From NCBI GenBank assembly GCA_902494465.1, contig CABUTH010000018.1, forward strand, positions 1-18,353: a DNA stretch of 18,353 nucleotides, in the 5' to 3' direction. Below, piece after piece: positions 8,420 to 14,693 of the stretch. Source of the DNA: an uncultured Collinsella sp. Lineage in GTDB: Bacteria; Actinomycetota; Coriobacteriia; Coriobacteriales; Coriobacteriaceae. A program made the position numbers and the translations under genes. A model generated the notes under the pieces. It saw only the letters and a list, made by a program, of their open reading frames with translations. It was not told the DNA's origin and made no database searches. How positions within the stretch are numbered: position 1 is the stretch's first letter; every line of letters starts with the position of its first letter.

Positions 8420-8656
8420 CTACTTCTCCAATGCCGCCTCGACCGTATCGGCGAACTCGCCGACCGTCTTGGGGTTCTCCTCGGTATCGAGCTGGATGCC
8501 AAACTCGTCCTCGACGGCGACGAGGATCTCAACGGTGCCCAGGCTGTCGAGGCCAATCTCCTCGAGCGTGGACTCGGGCTTCATCTCGACGTCGTCAAGG
8601 CCGGCGGTCTCACGGATAACATCGCAAACGCGCTCGAAGGTCTTCTGATCTGCCAT
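8420..8656 (-). CDS. acpP: Acyl carrier protein
   Basis: This 78-residue acidic protein carries the growing acyl chain on a phosphopantetheine arm. The attachment serine is S38 in GLDSLGTVE, the classic DSL motif. Size and the Asp/Glu-rich helix II (DSLGTVEILVAVEDEFG) are typical. The ATG at 8656 has AAAGGAG about 7 nt upstream. It follows fabH by 52 bp; that gap holds a short GCCC/GGGC hairpin just upstream of the ribosome-binding site. Downstream, fabK starts 2 bp after its stop. ACP activation needs a phosphopantetheinyl transferase (AcpS), which is not in this window. Confidence 0.97.
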   Translation of the reverse strand: MADQKTFERVCDVIRETAGLDDVEMKPESTLEEIGLDSLGTVEILVAVEDEFGIQLDTEENPKTVGEFADTVEAALEK

Positions 8657-8676
8657 GGTAGTTCTCCTTTGTTTGT

Positions 8677-8687
8677 GCCCCAGGGGC
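8677..8687 (-). other. Short hairpin between fabH and acpP
   Basis: The 11-nt sequence GCCCCAGGGGC folds into a 4-bp GCCC/GGGC stem. It is flanked on the plus strand by a T run (8689-8693), which on the minus-strand transcript lies before the stem as an A run. In the operon's direction it therefore lacks the U tract of a terminator. It may slightly stabilise or mark the acpP part of the message. This is speculative. Confidence 0.3.
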
Positions 8688-8708
8688 GTTTTTATTTCCT
8701 ATGTGCGA

Positions 8709-9668
8709 CTACTTCCAACGAAGCAGATAGCCACCTATATCCAGGCCAGCGCCAAATCCAACGAGGGCGATGATGTCGCCCGCATTCAGTGCGTCGGTGC
8801 GTGCCAGCCTGTCAAGCGCAAAGGGAATGCAGGCGCTCGAAATGTTGCCAGTCTCGCGCAGCGTTCGAACCACGCGCTCGTCTGGCACGCCGAGGCGCTT
8901 GACCGCCTGACTCAGGATTCGTTCGTTAGCCTGATGGAATACAAAATGGTCGATGTCTTCGACCGAAATGCCCGCATCGCTCGCAAGCTTATGGACCGTG
9001 TCGCAGATGGCGTTGACGCCGAACTTGAACACGCGGCGGCCATTCATGGACAGCACGCTCTCGCTATCTGCGGAAGCCTTAAACGGCGAGGTGCCGACCA
9101 GACCGGGAACGCGCAAGGTCTCGACGTCGGACGCCGTCGAAAGCTCAACGGCAAGGGGACTGTCTCCCCCAGCCTCAATCACTGCGGCGCCTGCCCCATC
9201 GCCAAAGAGCACGCAGGTGGCGCGGTCGGTCCAGTCGAGCGCGCGCGTCATCTGCTCGGCAGCAACGACAAGCACGCGTTCGGCACGGCCGCGGGCGATA
9301 TAGCCCTCGGCGACATCGAGCGCAAATACGAAGCCGGCGCAGGCCGCCGAGACATCGAAGGCAGGGCACGTCGCGCCCAGTCGCTCTGCAACGGCACACG
9401 CCTCGGCGGGAACAAGGTGGTCACCCGTCGTCGTCGAGCAGACGATCAAATCCAGCTGGCTCGCATCGATTCCGGACACCTGGAGTGCCCGCTCGCTCGC
9501 CGCTACGGCAAGGTCGTCAAGTGACTCGGTGGTGCAGACGTGGCGGCTCTTGATACCGGTACGGGTATAAATCCACTCATCCGAGGTATCAAGGAACTCA
9601 GACAGCTCGTCGTTGGAAACGCTGCGCTCAGGAAGCGCCGAGCCTGTTCCAAGAATCGTGAAACCCAT
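8709..9668 (-). CDS. fabH: 3-oxoacyl-ACP synthase III (FabH)
   Basis: This 319-residue enzyme starts chains by condensing an acyl-CoA primer with malonyl-ACP. It carries the Cys-His-Asn triad of KAS III: C110 in VSAACAGF, H245 in FVFHQANERI, and N275 in GNISSA. The sequence ILGTGSALPERSVSNDEL at the N-terminus and VGFGAGLDIGGYLLRW at the C-terminus are family signatures. The frame extends upstream of 9668 for 19 codons, but the ATG at 9668 has a near-perfect AAAGGAGGT and gives the canonical N-terminus, so I chose it. It is the first gene of the FAS operon, divergent from birA. Primer preference (acetyl versus branched) cannot be told from the sequence. Confidence 0.97.
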   Translation of the reverse strand: MGFTILGTGSALPERSVSNDELSEFLDTSDEWIYTRTGIKSRHVCTTESLDDLAVAASERALQVSGIDASQLDLIVCSTTTGDHLVPAEACAVAERLGATCPAFDVSAACAGFVFALDVAEGYIARGRAERVLVVAAEQMTRALDWTDRATCVLFGDGAGAAVIEAGGDSPLAVELSTASDVETLRVPGLVGTSPFKASADSESVLSMNGRRVFKFGVNAICDTVHKLASDAGISVEDIDHFVFHQANERILSQAVKRLGVPDERVVRTLRETGNISSACIPFALDRLARTDALNAGDIIALVGFGAGLDIGGYLLRWK

Positions 9669-9684
9669 CACTAACCTCCTTTGA

Positions 9685-9703
9685 GTTGTTGACGTGTTTA
9701 CAT
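9685..9703. repeat. 19-bp repeat, candidate FAS operator, copy 1
   Basis: The sequence GTTGTTGACGTGTTTACAT matches copy 2 at 9733-9751 in 18 of 19 positions, in direct orientation and offset by 48 bp. Its core reads GTTGAC-GT-GTTTAC, an imperfect dyad. It lies 17 bp upstream of the fabH start codon, next to the ribosome-binding site. A protein bound here could block transcription or early elongation of the operon. Confidence 0.55.
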
Positions 9704-9732
9704 CGACTAAGAGTCGATAGCGCATTTCAGAC

Positions 9733-9751
9733 GTTGTTGACGTGTTAACAT
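9733..9751. repeat. 19-bp repeat, candidate FAS operator, copy 2
   Basis: The sequence GTTGTTGACGTGTTAACAT is the second copy of the repeat. Its core GTTGAC-GT-GTTAAC is a better dyad than copy 1 (GTTNAC N2 GTNAAC). It lies between the two divergent start codons, where promoter elements are expected. It does not match the FapR or FabT operator consensus as I remember them. Confidence 0.55.
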
Positions 9752-9844
9752 TAAATTGGCCAAATGCGACAAAGACTTCACATTGTGTCTGTCTCTCGAC
9801 ACCATTGCGTTATTCACTTATCCATTAAGGAGGTAGCAGCCGTT

Positions 9845-10621
9845 ATGGATGCCAAATTAACGATAGTCGACGTAACCGGATCGACCAACGATGACCTGCT
9901 CGAAGCAGGGAAACAGGGAGCGCCGCACGGCACAGGACTTGCCGCCCGGGCTCAGACAGCAGGACGCGGTCGGCGCGGCCACAAATGGGATTCAACCGCC
10001 GGCAACCTATTGCTTTCGATTGTCCTGCGTCCATGTGTTAATCCTGCAAAGTACTCTGGTCTTGCCGCCGTCAGCGGTCTAGCGGTGCTCGAGGCACTCG
10101 AAAAGCAGGGTCTTGCAAACGAGATTGGCCTCAAATGGCCCAACGATCTGGTTGCGCGAGGACGCAAGCTCGGCGGCATTCTGGTCGAAGCCGCACGCGA
10201 TAACGAAGGCAAACCTTTCGCCGTCTGCGGCATTGGCGTCAATGTGAACTATGTGCCCTCGGAGGTTCCCGATGGCGGCCTGCCGGCAATCGGTCTCTCG
10301 GATCTCAACGAGAACGTTCCCGCCGTCGATGTGTTACTCAAAGAGGTCTATCACACCGTCGTAAACGCCGTGGACGCGTGGGCAGATCTGCTCAATGCCA
10401 TGGAAGAAAACGCCGGACCGCTCGCGCCCGTCCACGACGAATATGTCGCACACCTCAATTGGATTGGGGAGCACGTTATCGCCCGCTCCCCCGCTGGAGA
10501 CGAGCTGGCACGCGGCATATTTAGAACGGTCGACGATTGCGGCCGCGCAAGCATTGAGACCGAGAGCGGCTTGTGCGTCTTCCACTTCGAAGAAGCGTCC
10601 TTGCGCCCCCTGAGCGAATAG
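9845..10621 (+). CDS. birA: Biotin--[acetyl-CoA-carboxylase] ligase, catalytic-only type
   Basis: This 258-residue enzyme makes biotinyl-AMP and transfers biotin to the AccB lysine. It begins directly with the catalytic domain: GSTN at 12-15, the adenylate loop GRGRRGHKW at 40-48, KWPND at 97-101, and GGILVE at 110-115. A C-terminal beta-barrel-like segment follows (LARGIFRTVDDCGRASIETESG). There is no N-terminal winged-helix domain, so it should not act as a DNA-binding biotin repressor. I chose the ATG at 9845, preceded by AAGGAGG with an 11-nt gap, rather long. The open frame further upstream does not resemble BirA. It is transcribed away from the FAS operon, whose AccB is its likely main substrate. 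Its 3' end converges on rpsJ across a shared hairpin. Confidence 0.95.
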   Translation: MDAKLTIVDVTGSTNDDLLEAGKQGAPHGTGLAARAQTAGRGRRGHKWDSTAGNLLLSIVLRPCVNPAKYSGLAAVSGLAVLEALEKQGLANEIGLKWPNDLVARGRKLGGILVEAARDNEGKPFAVCGIGVNVNYVPSEVPDGGLPAIGLSDLNENVPAVDVLLKEVYHTVVNAVDAWADLLNAMEENAGPLAPVHDEYVAHLNWIGEHVIARSPAGDELARGIFRTVDDCGRASIETESGLCVFHFEEASLRPLSE

Positions 10622-10683
10622 GGCGCCGCAGCCATCAGCTCGGCAGACGAATTCGCTATCCCAAAATCTAAACTCAAAACAAA

Positions 10684-10716
10684 AGAGCCCCGCTACCAAG
10701 ATGGCAGCGGGGCTCT
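10684..10716 (-). terminator. Intrinsic terminator of the rpsL-rpsG-fusA-rpsJ operon
   Basis: A perfect 11-bp stem, AGAGCCCCGCT (10684-10694) with AGCGGGGCTCT (10706-10716), closes an 11-nt loop. On the minus-strand transcript the stem is followed by UUUUGUUUU (plus-strand AAAACAAAA before the stem), so it terminates the ribosomal operon well. On the plus side, after birA, there is no T run, so it is a weaker stop for birA. Confidence 0.9.
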
Positions 10717-10737
10717 ATAAGCTATGAGCGATATCGC

Positions 10738-11046
10738 TTAGAGCTTGATGTCGATGTCGACGCCAGCGGGGAGGTCGAGACGCATGAGCGAATCAACGGT
10801 GCCCGAGGTGGGGTCGAGGATGTCGATGAGGCGCTTGTGGGTGCGCATCTCGAACTGCTCACGGGAGTCCTTGTTCACGTGCGGCGAGCGGATAACCGTG
10901 TACAGGTTGCGCTCGGTGGGCAGGGGGACAGGACCGGAAACGCGAGCGCCGGTCTTCTGAGCGGTCTCGACGATGAGCTTCGCGGACTGATCGACGACCT
11001 CGTGATCATAGCCCTTGAGGCGAATGCGGATCTTCTGGGTAGCCAA
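10738..11046 (-). CDS. rpsJ: 30S ribosomal protein S10
   Basis: This 102-residue protein is ribosomal S10, part of the 30S head and, as NusE, a partner of NusB/NusG in antitermination. The N-terminus [19 protein letters not shown] and the middle [32 protein letters not shown] are unmistakable, and the length is standard. The start codon is TTG at 11046; GGAGGT lies 5 nt upstream, and the resulting N-terminus [12 protein letters not shown] is the usual one. It follows fusA by 60 bp, which include a small GCGAGA/TCTCGC hairpin (11065-11081). It is the last gene before a strong terminator. Normally rpsJ heads the S10 operon (rplC, rplD and others follow), so its position here is unusual. A 12-bp palindrome, AGCGATATCGCT, overlaps its stop codon (10727-10738). 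Confidence 0.97.
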   Translation of the reverse strand: MATQKIRIRLKGYDHEVVDQSAKLIVETAQKTGARVSGPVPLPTERNLYTVIRSPHVNKDSREQFEMRTHKRLIDILDPTSGTVDSLMRLDLPAGVDIDIKL

Positions 11047-11106
11047 CTTAAACCTCCAAAGAGTGCGAGAGATGTTCTCGCGGATTACGTAACAGGGAGC
11101 TCGAAC

Positions 11107-13206
11107 TTAGGCGTTCTTGCTCATGACCTCGTCCACAATGGACTTGGGCGCGGGCTCATAAGAGTCGAACTGCATCGTGTAGGATGCACGGCCCTGGGTC
11201 TGGGAGCGAAGGTCGGTAGCGTAACCGAACATCTCGCCCAGCGGCACCTTGGCACGGATGAGCTTGCTGTTCTTGCGATCCTCCATGCCCTCGATCTTGC
11301 CGCGGCGACCGGAGAGGTTGCCCATAACGTCGCCCATGTACTGCTCGGGGGTCTCGACCTCGACAGCCATGATCGGCTCGAGCAGCTGCGGATCGGACTT
11401 CTTGAGGGCGTCCTTGATAGCCATGGAACCGGCGATCTTGAAGGCGGCCTCGGAGGAGTCGACCTCGTGGTAAGAACCGTCGAACAGGGTGACCTTGACG
11501 TCGAGGACCGGGAAGCCGGCGATAACACCGGTGTTCAGGGCCTCCTGGATGCCCTTGTCGATGGACGGGATGTACTCCTTGGGCACGACGCCGCCGACGA
11601 TAGCGTTGACGAACTCGTAGCCGAAGCCCTCCTCCATCTTCTCGAGCTTGATGACGGCGTGGCCGTACTGACCGCGACCACCGGACTGACGGACGAACTT
11701 GCCCTCAGCCTTCTCGACGTCGTGACCAGCGGTCTCGCGATAGGCAACCTGGGGCTTACCAACGTTAGCGTCAACCTTGAACTCACGGAGCAGACGGTCG
11801 ACGATGATCTCGAGGTGCAGCTCGCCCATGCCGGCGATGATGGTCTGGCCAGTCTCGTGGTTGGTGGACACCTGGAAGGTCGGGTCCTCCTCGGCGAGCT
11901 TAGTCAGAGCCAGGGACATCTTGTCCTGCTCGGCCTTGGTCTTGGGCTCGATGGCAACGTCGATAACGGGCTTAGCGAACTCGATCTTCTCGAGGACGAT
12001 CTCCTTGCCCTCGGCGCACAGGGTGTCACCGGTGGTGGAGTTCTTGAAGCCGACGCAAGCGACGATGTCGCCGGCAGCGGCATCGTCACGGTCGATACGC
12101 TCGGCAGCGTTCATCTCGAGGATGCGGCCGAGGCGCTCGCGCTGACCGTTGGAAGCGTTGACAACGTAGGAGCCGGACTCGGCGCGGCCGGAGTAAACGC
12201 GGACGTAGGTGAGCTTACCGACGAACGGGTCGGTCATGATCTTGAAGACCAGGCCGGAGAAGGGCTCGTCGAAGGAAGGATGACGCTCGATCTCCTCGCC
12301 GGTGTCCGGATCGGTACCGGTGACTGCCTCGACGTCGAGCGGGCTGGGCAGGTAGTCGACGACAGCGTCGAGCAGCTCCTGGACGCCCTTGTTCTTGTAG
12401 GCGGAGCCCACGAAGACGAGGTTGAGCTCGTTGGCCAGAACGCCCTTGCGCAGAGCAGCCTTGAGCTCCTCGACGGTGAAGTCCTCCTCCATGAGGATCT
12501 TCTCCATGAGCTCGTCGTCAAAGCTGGCAGCAGCGTCGAGGAGCTCCTCGCGCTTGGTGGCAGCGATGTCGGCGAACTCAGCCGGGATCTCGTCCATCGG
12601 CTCGGGGTAGGTCATGCCCTTGTCGTCGGCCTTGAAGTCCCAAGCAGTCATGGTGACCAGGTCGATGACGCCCCAGAAGTTGTCCTCGGCGCCCATCGGG
12701 ACCTGAGCGGCCACGGCGTTGGCGTCGAGACGATCCTTCATGGTCTCGATAGCGTTGAAGAAGTCAGCACCCACGCGGTCATACTTGTTGATGAAGGCGA
12801 TGCGGGGGACGTTGAAGGTAGAAGCCTGACGCCAAACGGTCTCAGACTGGGGCTGAACGCCGGCAACGGCGTCGAAGACGGCGACAGCGCCATCGAGGAC
12901 GCGCAGGCAGCGCTCGACCTCGGCGGTGAAGTCAACGTGGCCCGGGGTGTCGATGATCTGGATGCGGTAGTCCTTACCGTCCTTGTTCCAGAAGCACGTG
13001 GTAGCAGCGGAGGTAATGGTTACGCCGCGCTCCTGCTCCTGAACCATCCAGTCCATGGTGGCAGCGCCCTCATGAACCTCACCGATCTTGTGGGTCTTAC
13101 CGGTGTAGTAAAGAATACGCTCGGTCGTGGTGGTCTTACCGGCATCGATGTGAGCCATGATGCCGATGTTACGGGTATCGGAAAGCTTGTACTTAGGCTT
13201 AGCCAT
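11107..13206 (-). CDS. fusA: Translation elongation factor G
   Basis: This 699-residue GTPase drives ribosomal translocation and, with RRF, ribosome recycling. The G motifs are in order: [10 protein letters not shown] at 18-27 (P-loop), the switch I region with [11 protein letters not shown] at 59-69, DTPGHVDF at 86-93, and NKYDR at 140-144, where most bacteria have NKMD. Domains II to V follow, with GMGELHLEI and [19 protein letters not shown] segments in the expected places. Length is standard for EF-G1. The ATG at 13206 has AAGGAA upstream. It sits 19 bp after rpsG and 60 bp before rpsJ. No tuf gene follows, although tuf often does in this operon. Confidence 0.98.
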   Translation of the reverse strand: MAKPKYKLSDTRNIGIMAHIDAGKTTTTERILYYTGKTHKIGEVHEGAATMDWMVQEQERGVTITSAATTCFWNKDGKDYRIQIIDTPGHVDFTAEVERCLRVLDGAVAVFDAVAGVQPQSETVWRQASTFNVPRIAFINKYDRVGADFFNAIETMKDRLDANAVAAQVPMGAEDNFWGVIDLVTMTAWDFKADDKGMTYPEPMDEIPAEFADIAATKREELLDAAASFDDELMEKILMEEDFTVEELKAALRKGVLANELNLVFVGSAYKNKGVQELLDAVVDYLPSPLDVEAVTGTDPDTGEEIERHPSFDEPFSGLVFKIMTDPFVGKLTYVRVYSGRAESGSYVVNASNGQRERLGRILEMNAAERIDRDDAAAGDIVACVGFKNSTTGDTLCAEGKEIVLEKIEFAKPVIDVAIEPKTKAEQDKMSLALTKLAEEDPTFQVSTNHETGQTIIAGMGELHLEIIVDRLLREFKVDANVGKPQVAYRETAGHDVEKAEGKFVRQSGGRGQYGHAVIKLEKMEEGFGYEFVNAIVGGVVPKEYIPSIDKGIQEALNTGVIAGFPVLDVKVTLFDGSYHEVDSSEAAFKIAGSMAIKDALKKSDPQLLEPIMAVEVETPEQYMGDVMGNLSGRRGKIEGMEDRKNSKLIRAKVPLGEMFGYATDLRSQTQGRASYTMQFDSYEPAPKSIVDEVMSKNA

Positions 13207-13225
13207 GTTAGTTCCTTACCTTAAC

Positions 13226-13699
13226 TTACCAACGATAGTGAGAGAACGCGCGGTTGGCCTCGGCCATCTTGAAGACGTCCTCACGCTTCTTGACGGAAGC
13301 GCCCAGGCCGTTGGAGGCGTCGAGAATCTCGTTGGCGAGACGCTCGGCCATGGTCTTCTCCTTGCGAGCGCGGGAGAAGTTGACGATCCAGCGGATACCC
13401 AGAGCGGTGGAACGACGGGAGTTGACCTCCATCGGGACCTGATAGGTAGCGCCACCGACACGCTTGGGCTTAACCTCGAGCGTGGGCTTGACGTTGTCCA
13501 TAGCCTTCTTGAAGGTAGCGAGAGCGTCGCCACCCTCAGACTTCTCGGCAACGATCTCGAAAGCGGTGTAAACGATGCGCTCAGCGGTGGCCTTCTTGCC
13601 GTCAAGAAGGACCTTGTTGATGAGCTGAGTCACCAGGCGGTTGTTGTAAACGGCGTCAGGCTGAACCTCACGACGATTAGCTGCTGCACGACGCGGCAT
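13226..13699 (-). CDS. rpsG: 30S ribosomal protein S7
   Basis: This 157-residue protein is S7, the primary assembly protein of the 30S head and typically the translational regulator of the str operon. It starts [20 protein letters not shown], and contains [16 protein letters not shown] and the [23 protein letters not shown] segment near the C-terminus. Length is normal. The ATG at 13699 has AAGGAG 7 nt upstream. It is 73 bp downstream of rpsL and 19 bp upstream of fusA. I did not identify an S7-binding hairpin in the rpsL-rpsG gap with confidence. Confidence 0.98.
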   Translation of the reverse strand: MPRRAAANRREVQPDAVYNNRLVTQLINKVLLDGKKATAERIVYTAFEIVAEKSEGGDALATFKKAMDNVKPTLEVKPKRVGGATYQVPMEVNSRRSTALGIRWIVNFSRARKEKTMAERLANEILDASNGLGASVKKREDVFKMAEANRAFSHYRW

Positions 13700-13772
13700 G
13701 TGAAATCTCCTTAAGTGTCTACCGTGCGACGCTTAGGCGGCACACGGCGAAAGTATCAAAACGTTATCTGGC

Positions 13773-14150
13773 TTATTTTGCCTTGGGGCGCTTAGCACCG
13801 TACTTGGAACGGGCCTGCATACGGTTCTGGACCGGAGCAGCGTCGTAGGCGCCACGGATGACGTGATAACGGACACCAGGGAGGTCACGGACACGACCGC
13901 CGCGGACGAGCACGATGGAGTGCTCCTGCAGGTTGTGGCCCTCACCCGGGATGTAAGCAGTAACTTCGATGCCGTTGACGAGGCGAACACGGGCAACCTT
14001 ACGAAGAGCCGAGTTCGGCTTCTTGGGGCTCGTGGTGAAGACGCGGGTGCACACGCCGCGCTTCTGGGAGTTGTGCTGCAGAGCAGCGTTCTTGGACTTC
14101 TTGGGCACGGAACGACGGCCCTGGCGAACCAGCTGGTTAATAGTAGGCAA
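13773..14150 (-). CDS. rpsL: 30S ribosomal protein S12, with Arg at position 88
   Basis: This 125-residue protein is S12 of the decoding centre. It shows [41 protein letters not shown], and [29 protein letters not shown]43 is wild type. Position 88, counted from the start Met and identical to E. coli numbering, is Arg (codon CGT, 13887-13889) where most bacteria have Lys. K88R is a known streptomycin-resistance change. D89, the RimO methylthiolation site in other bacteria, is present. The start codon is TTG at 14150 with GGAG 6 nt upstream, giving the canonical N-terminus. It is the first gene of the operon, about 90 bp downstream of a sigma-70-like promoter. Confidence 0.97.
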   Translation of the reverse strand: MPTINQLVRQGRRSVPKKSKNAALQHNSQKRGVCTRVFTTSPKKPNSALRKVARVRLVNGIEVTAYIPGEGHNLQEHSIVLVRGGRVRDLPGVRYHVIRGAYDAAPVQNRMQARSKYGAKRPKAK

Positions 14151-14243
14151 AGCGTACTCCTTCTCGAATGATTCCAGCTTTCTGTAAAGTGCAACGGCTT
14201 GAATCGAGGGGTCAGCATCCCCCTACGAAACACGCAGTTCGAT

Positions 14244-14272
14244 AGGATACGTGGCGTTAGCTGTGCCGTCAA
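14244..14272 (-). promoter_or_regulatory. Sigma-70-type promoter of the rpsL operon
   Basis: On the minus strand, TTGACG (14267-14272) is followed by a 17-bp spacer and TATCCT (14244-14249). That is 5/6 and 4/6 matches to the housekeeping consensus at ideal spacing. Transcription would begin near 14237, leaving a leader of roughly 87 nt before the rpsL TTG. The region upstream is not AT-rich. Confidence 0.75.
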
Positions 14273-14354
14273 CAGACCACGCCGCCGGGCGTATCCCAAA
14301 ATGGGCACATTTCCGCAAAGCCTACACAAAAGGACTCCCCTCCTGCGCGCGTGG

Positions 14355-14495
14355 CGGATTCCCGGACCGGGCGGCACGGGGGTTAAGTTTGCTGCTCTAC
14401 AGTCCTGGCTCGCACGGAGGCCACATTAAGTGGCCTCCGGCTCGTGCGGAACTCGCGACAAACTTAACCCCCGTGCCGCCCGGTCCGGGAATCCG
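14355..14495. repeat. 141-bp fold-back element with 37-bp perfect inverted repeats
   Basis: The arms 14355-14391 and 14459-14495 are perfect reverse complements over 37 bp, beginning CGGATTCCCGGACC. The 67-bp interior has its own nested hairpin: GGAGGCCAC (14416-14424), loop ATTAA, GTGGCCTCC (14430-14438), and, outside a 5-nt bulge, CGCAC with GTGCG. The whole unit could fold into one long cruciform or hairpin RNA. No U tract follows on either strand, so it is not a standard terminator. It looks like a palindromic repeat or non-autonomous mobile unit (MITE-like). No clear target-site duplication is visible. Confidence 0.8.
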
Positions 14496-14518
14496 ACGTG
14501 CTCGTTGGGGCAACGTTC

Positions 14519-14555
14519 CCTGCCAAAAAGGGACAGGTTTATTTTGGTCGGTTTT
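14519..14555 (+). repeat. 37-bp inverted repeat flanking the sigma/regulator pair, copy 1
   Basis: This segment, starting CCTGCCAAAAAGGGACAGG, is the reverse complement of 16330-16366 in 36 of 37 positions; 30 bp are perfect (14519-14548). It lies beyond the terminator of the regulator pair. It has a small internal hairpin tendency (CCTG...CAGG). Confidence 0.85.
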
Positions 14556-14660
14556 ATCTGGGAAAACACCACTCTTCACGGTGATCCGCATCCATTTGCC
14601 ACGTTCTTCCGAGAATCAGACGAATAACGTCCAATCCACTCGTCCATATAACGCTAAAAA

Positions 14661-14687
14661 GGCCGCTTCCCCCCTTGGGAAGCGGCC
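14661..14687 (-). terminator. Intrinsic terminator of the ECF sigma/regulator operon
   Basis: A perfect 11-bp GC-rich stem, GGCCGCTTCCC (14661-14671) with GGGAAGCGGCC (14677-14687), closes a 5-nt loop. On the minus-strand transcript it is followed by UUUUU (plus-strand AAAAA at 14656-14660). It lies 6 bp beyond the regulator's stop codon. Confidence 0.9.
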
Positions 14688-14693
14688 CAGACT

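Larger units (their letters stand above)
9669..9844. promoter_or_regulatory. Divergent fabH/birA intergenic control region
   Basis: These 176 bp separate the FAS operon (minus) from birA (plus) and must hold promoters for both. They contain two near-identical 19-bp repeats (9685-9703 and 9733-9751), listed separately. Between the repeats is an inverted repeat ATCGAC-TAAGA-GTCGAT at 9702-9718. I could not assign a convincing -35/-10 pair in either direction: TTGACG occurs in each repeat on the plus strand, but no good -10 lies at the right distance. The birA ribosome-binding site AAGGAGG is at 9827-9833. Confidence 0.6.
14151..14693. other. Intergenic region between rpsL and the regulator pair
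   Basis: These 543 bp hold no credible gene. From right to left they contain the terminator of the regulator pair (14661-14687), one copy of a 37-bp repeat (14519-14555), a fold-back element (14355-14495), and the rpsL promoter (14244-14272) with its leader of roughly 90 nt. Several open frames cross it on both strands. Their peptides are rich in Pro, Arg and Gly, come from the inverted repeat, and have no family resemblance. Confidence 0.8.

Noticed and set aside
8677..8693. Terminator between fabH and acpP
   Set aside because: The T run lies on the wrong side for the minus-strand transcript and the stem is only 4 bp; a stop here would cut off the essential operon.
9733..9760. Classical BirA operator (TTGTTAAC-N15-GTTAACAA type) near the GTTAAC in repeat 2
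   Set aside because: The half-sites are not in inverted orientation at the required spacing, and the encoded BirA has no DNA-binding domain.
9764..9844. Upstream start for birA adding 27 residues
   Set aside because: No ribosome-binding site precedes it, the added peptide has no HTH character, and AAGGAGG at 9827-9833 points to the ATG at 9845.
10837..13224. Long plus-strand open frame (about 795 codons) opposite fusA and rpsJ
   Set aside because: It mirrors the strongly biased codons of fusA; the peptide is Leu/Gly/Val/Asp-rich and repetitive without recognisable domains.
14281..14354. Second promoter upstream of rpsL
   Set aside because: The best -35/-10 pair (TTGCGG and GATACG on the minus strand) matches the consensus poorly compared with TTGACG-N17-TATCCT.
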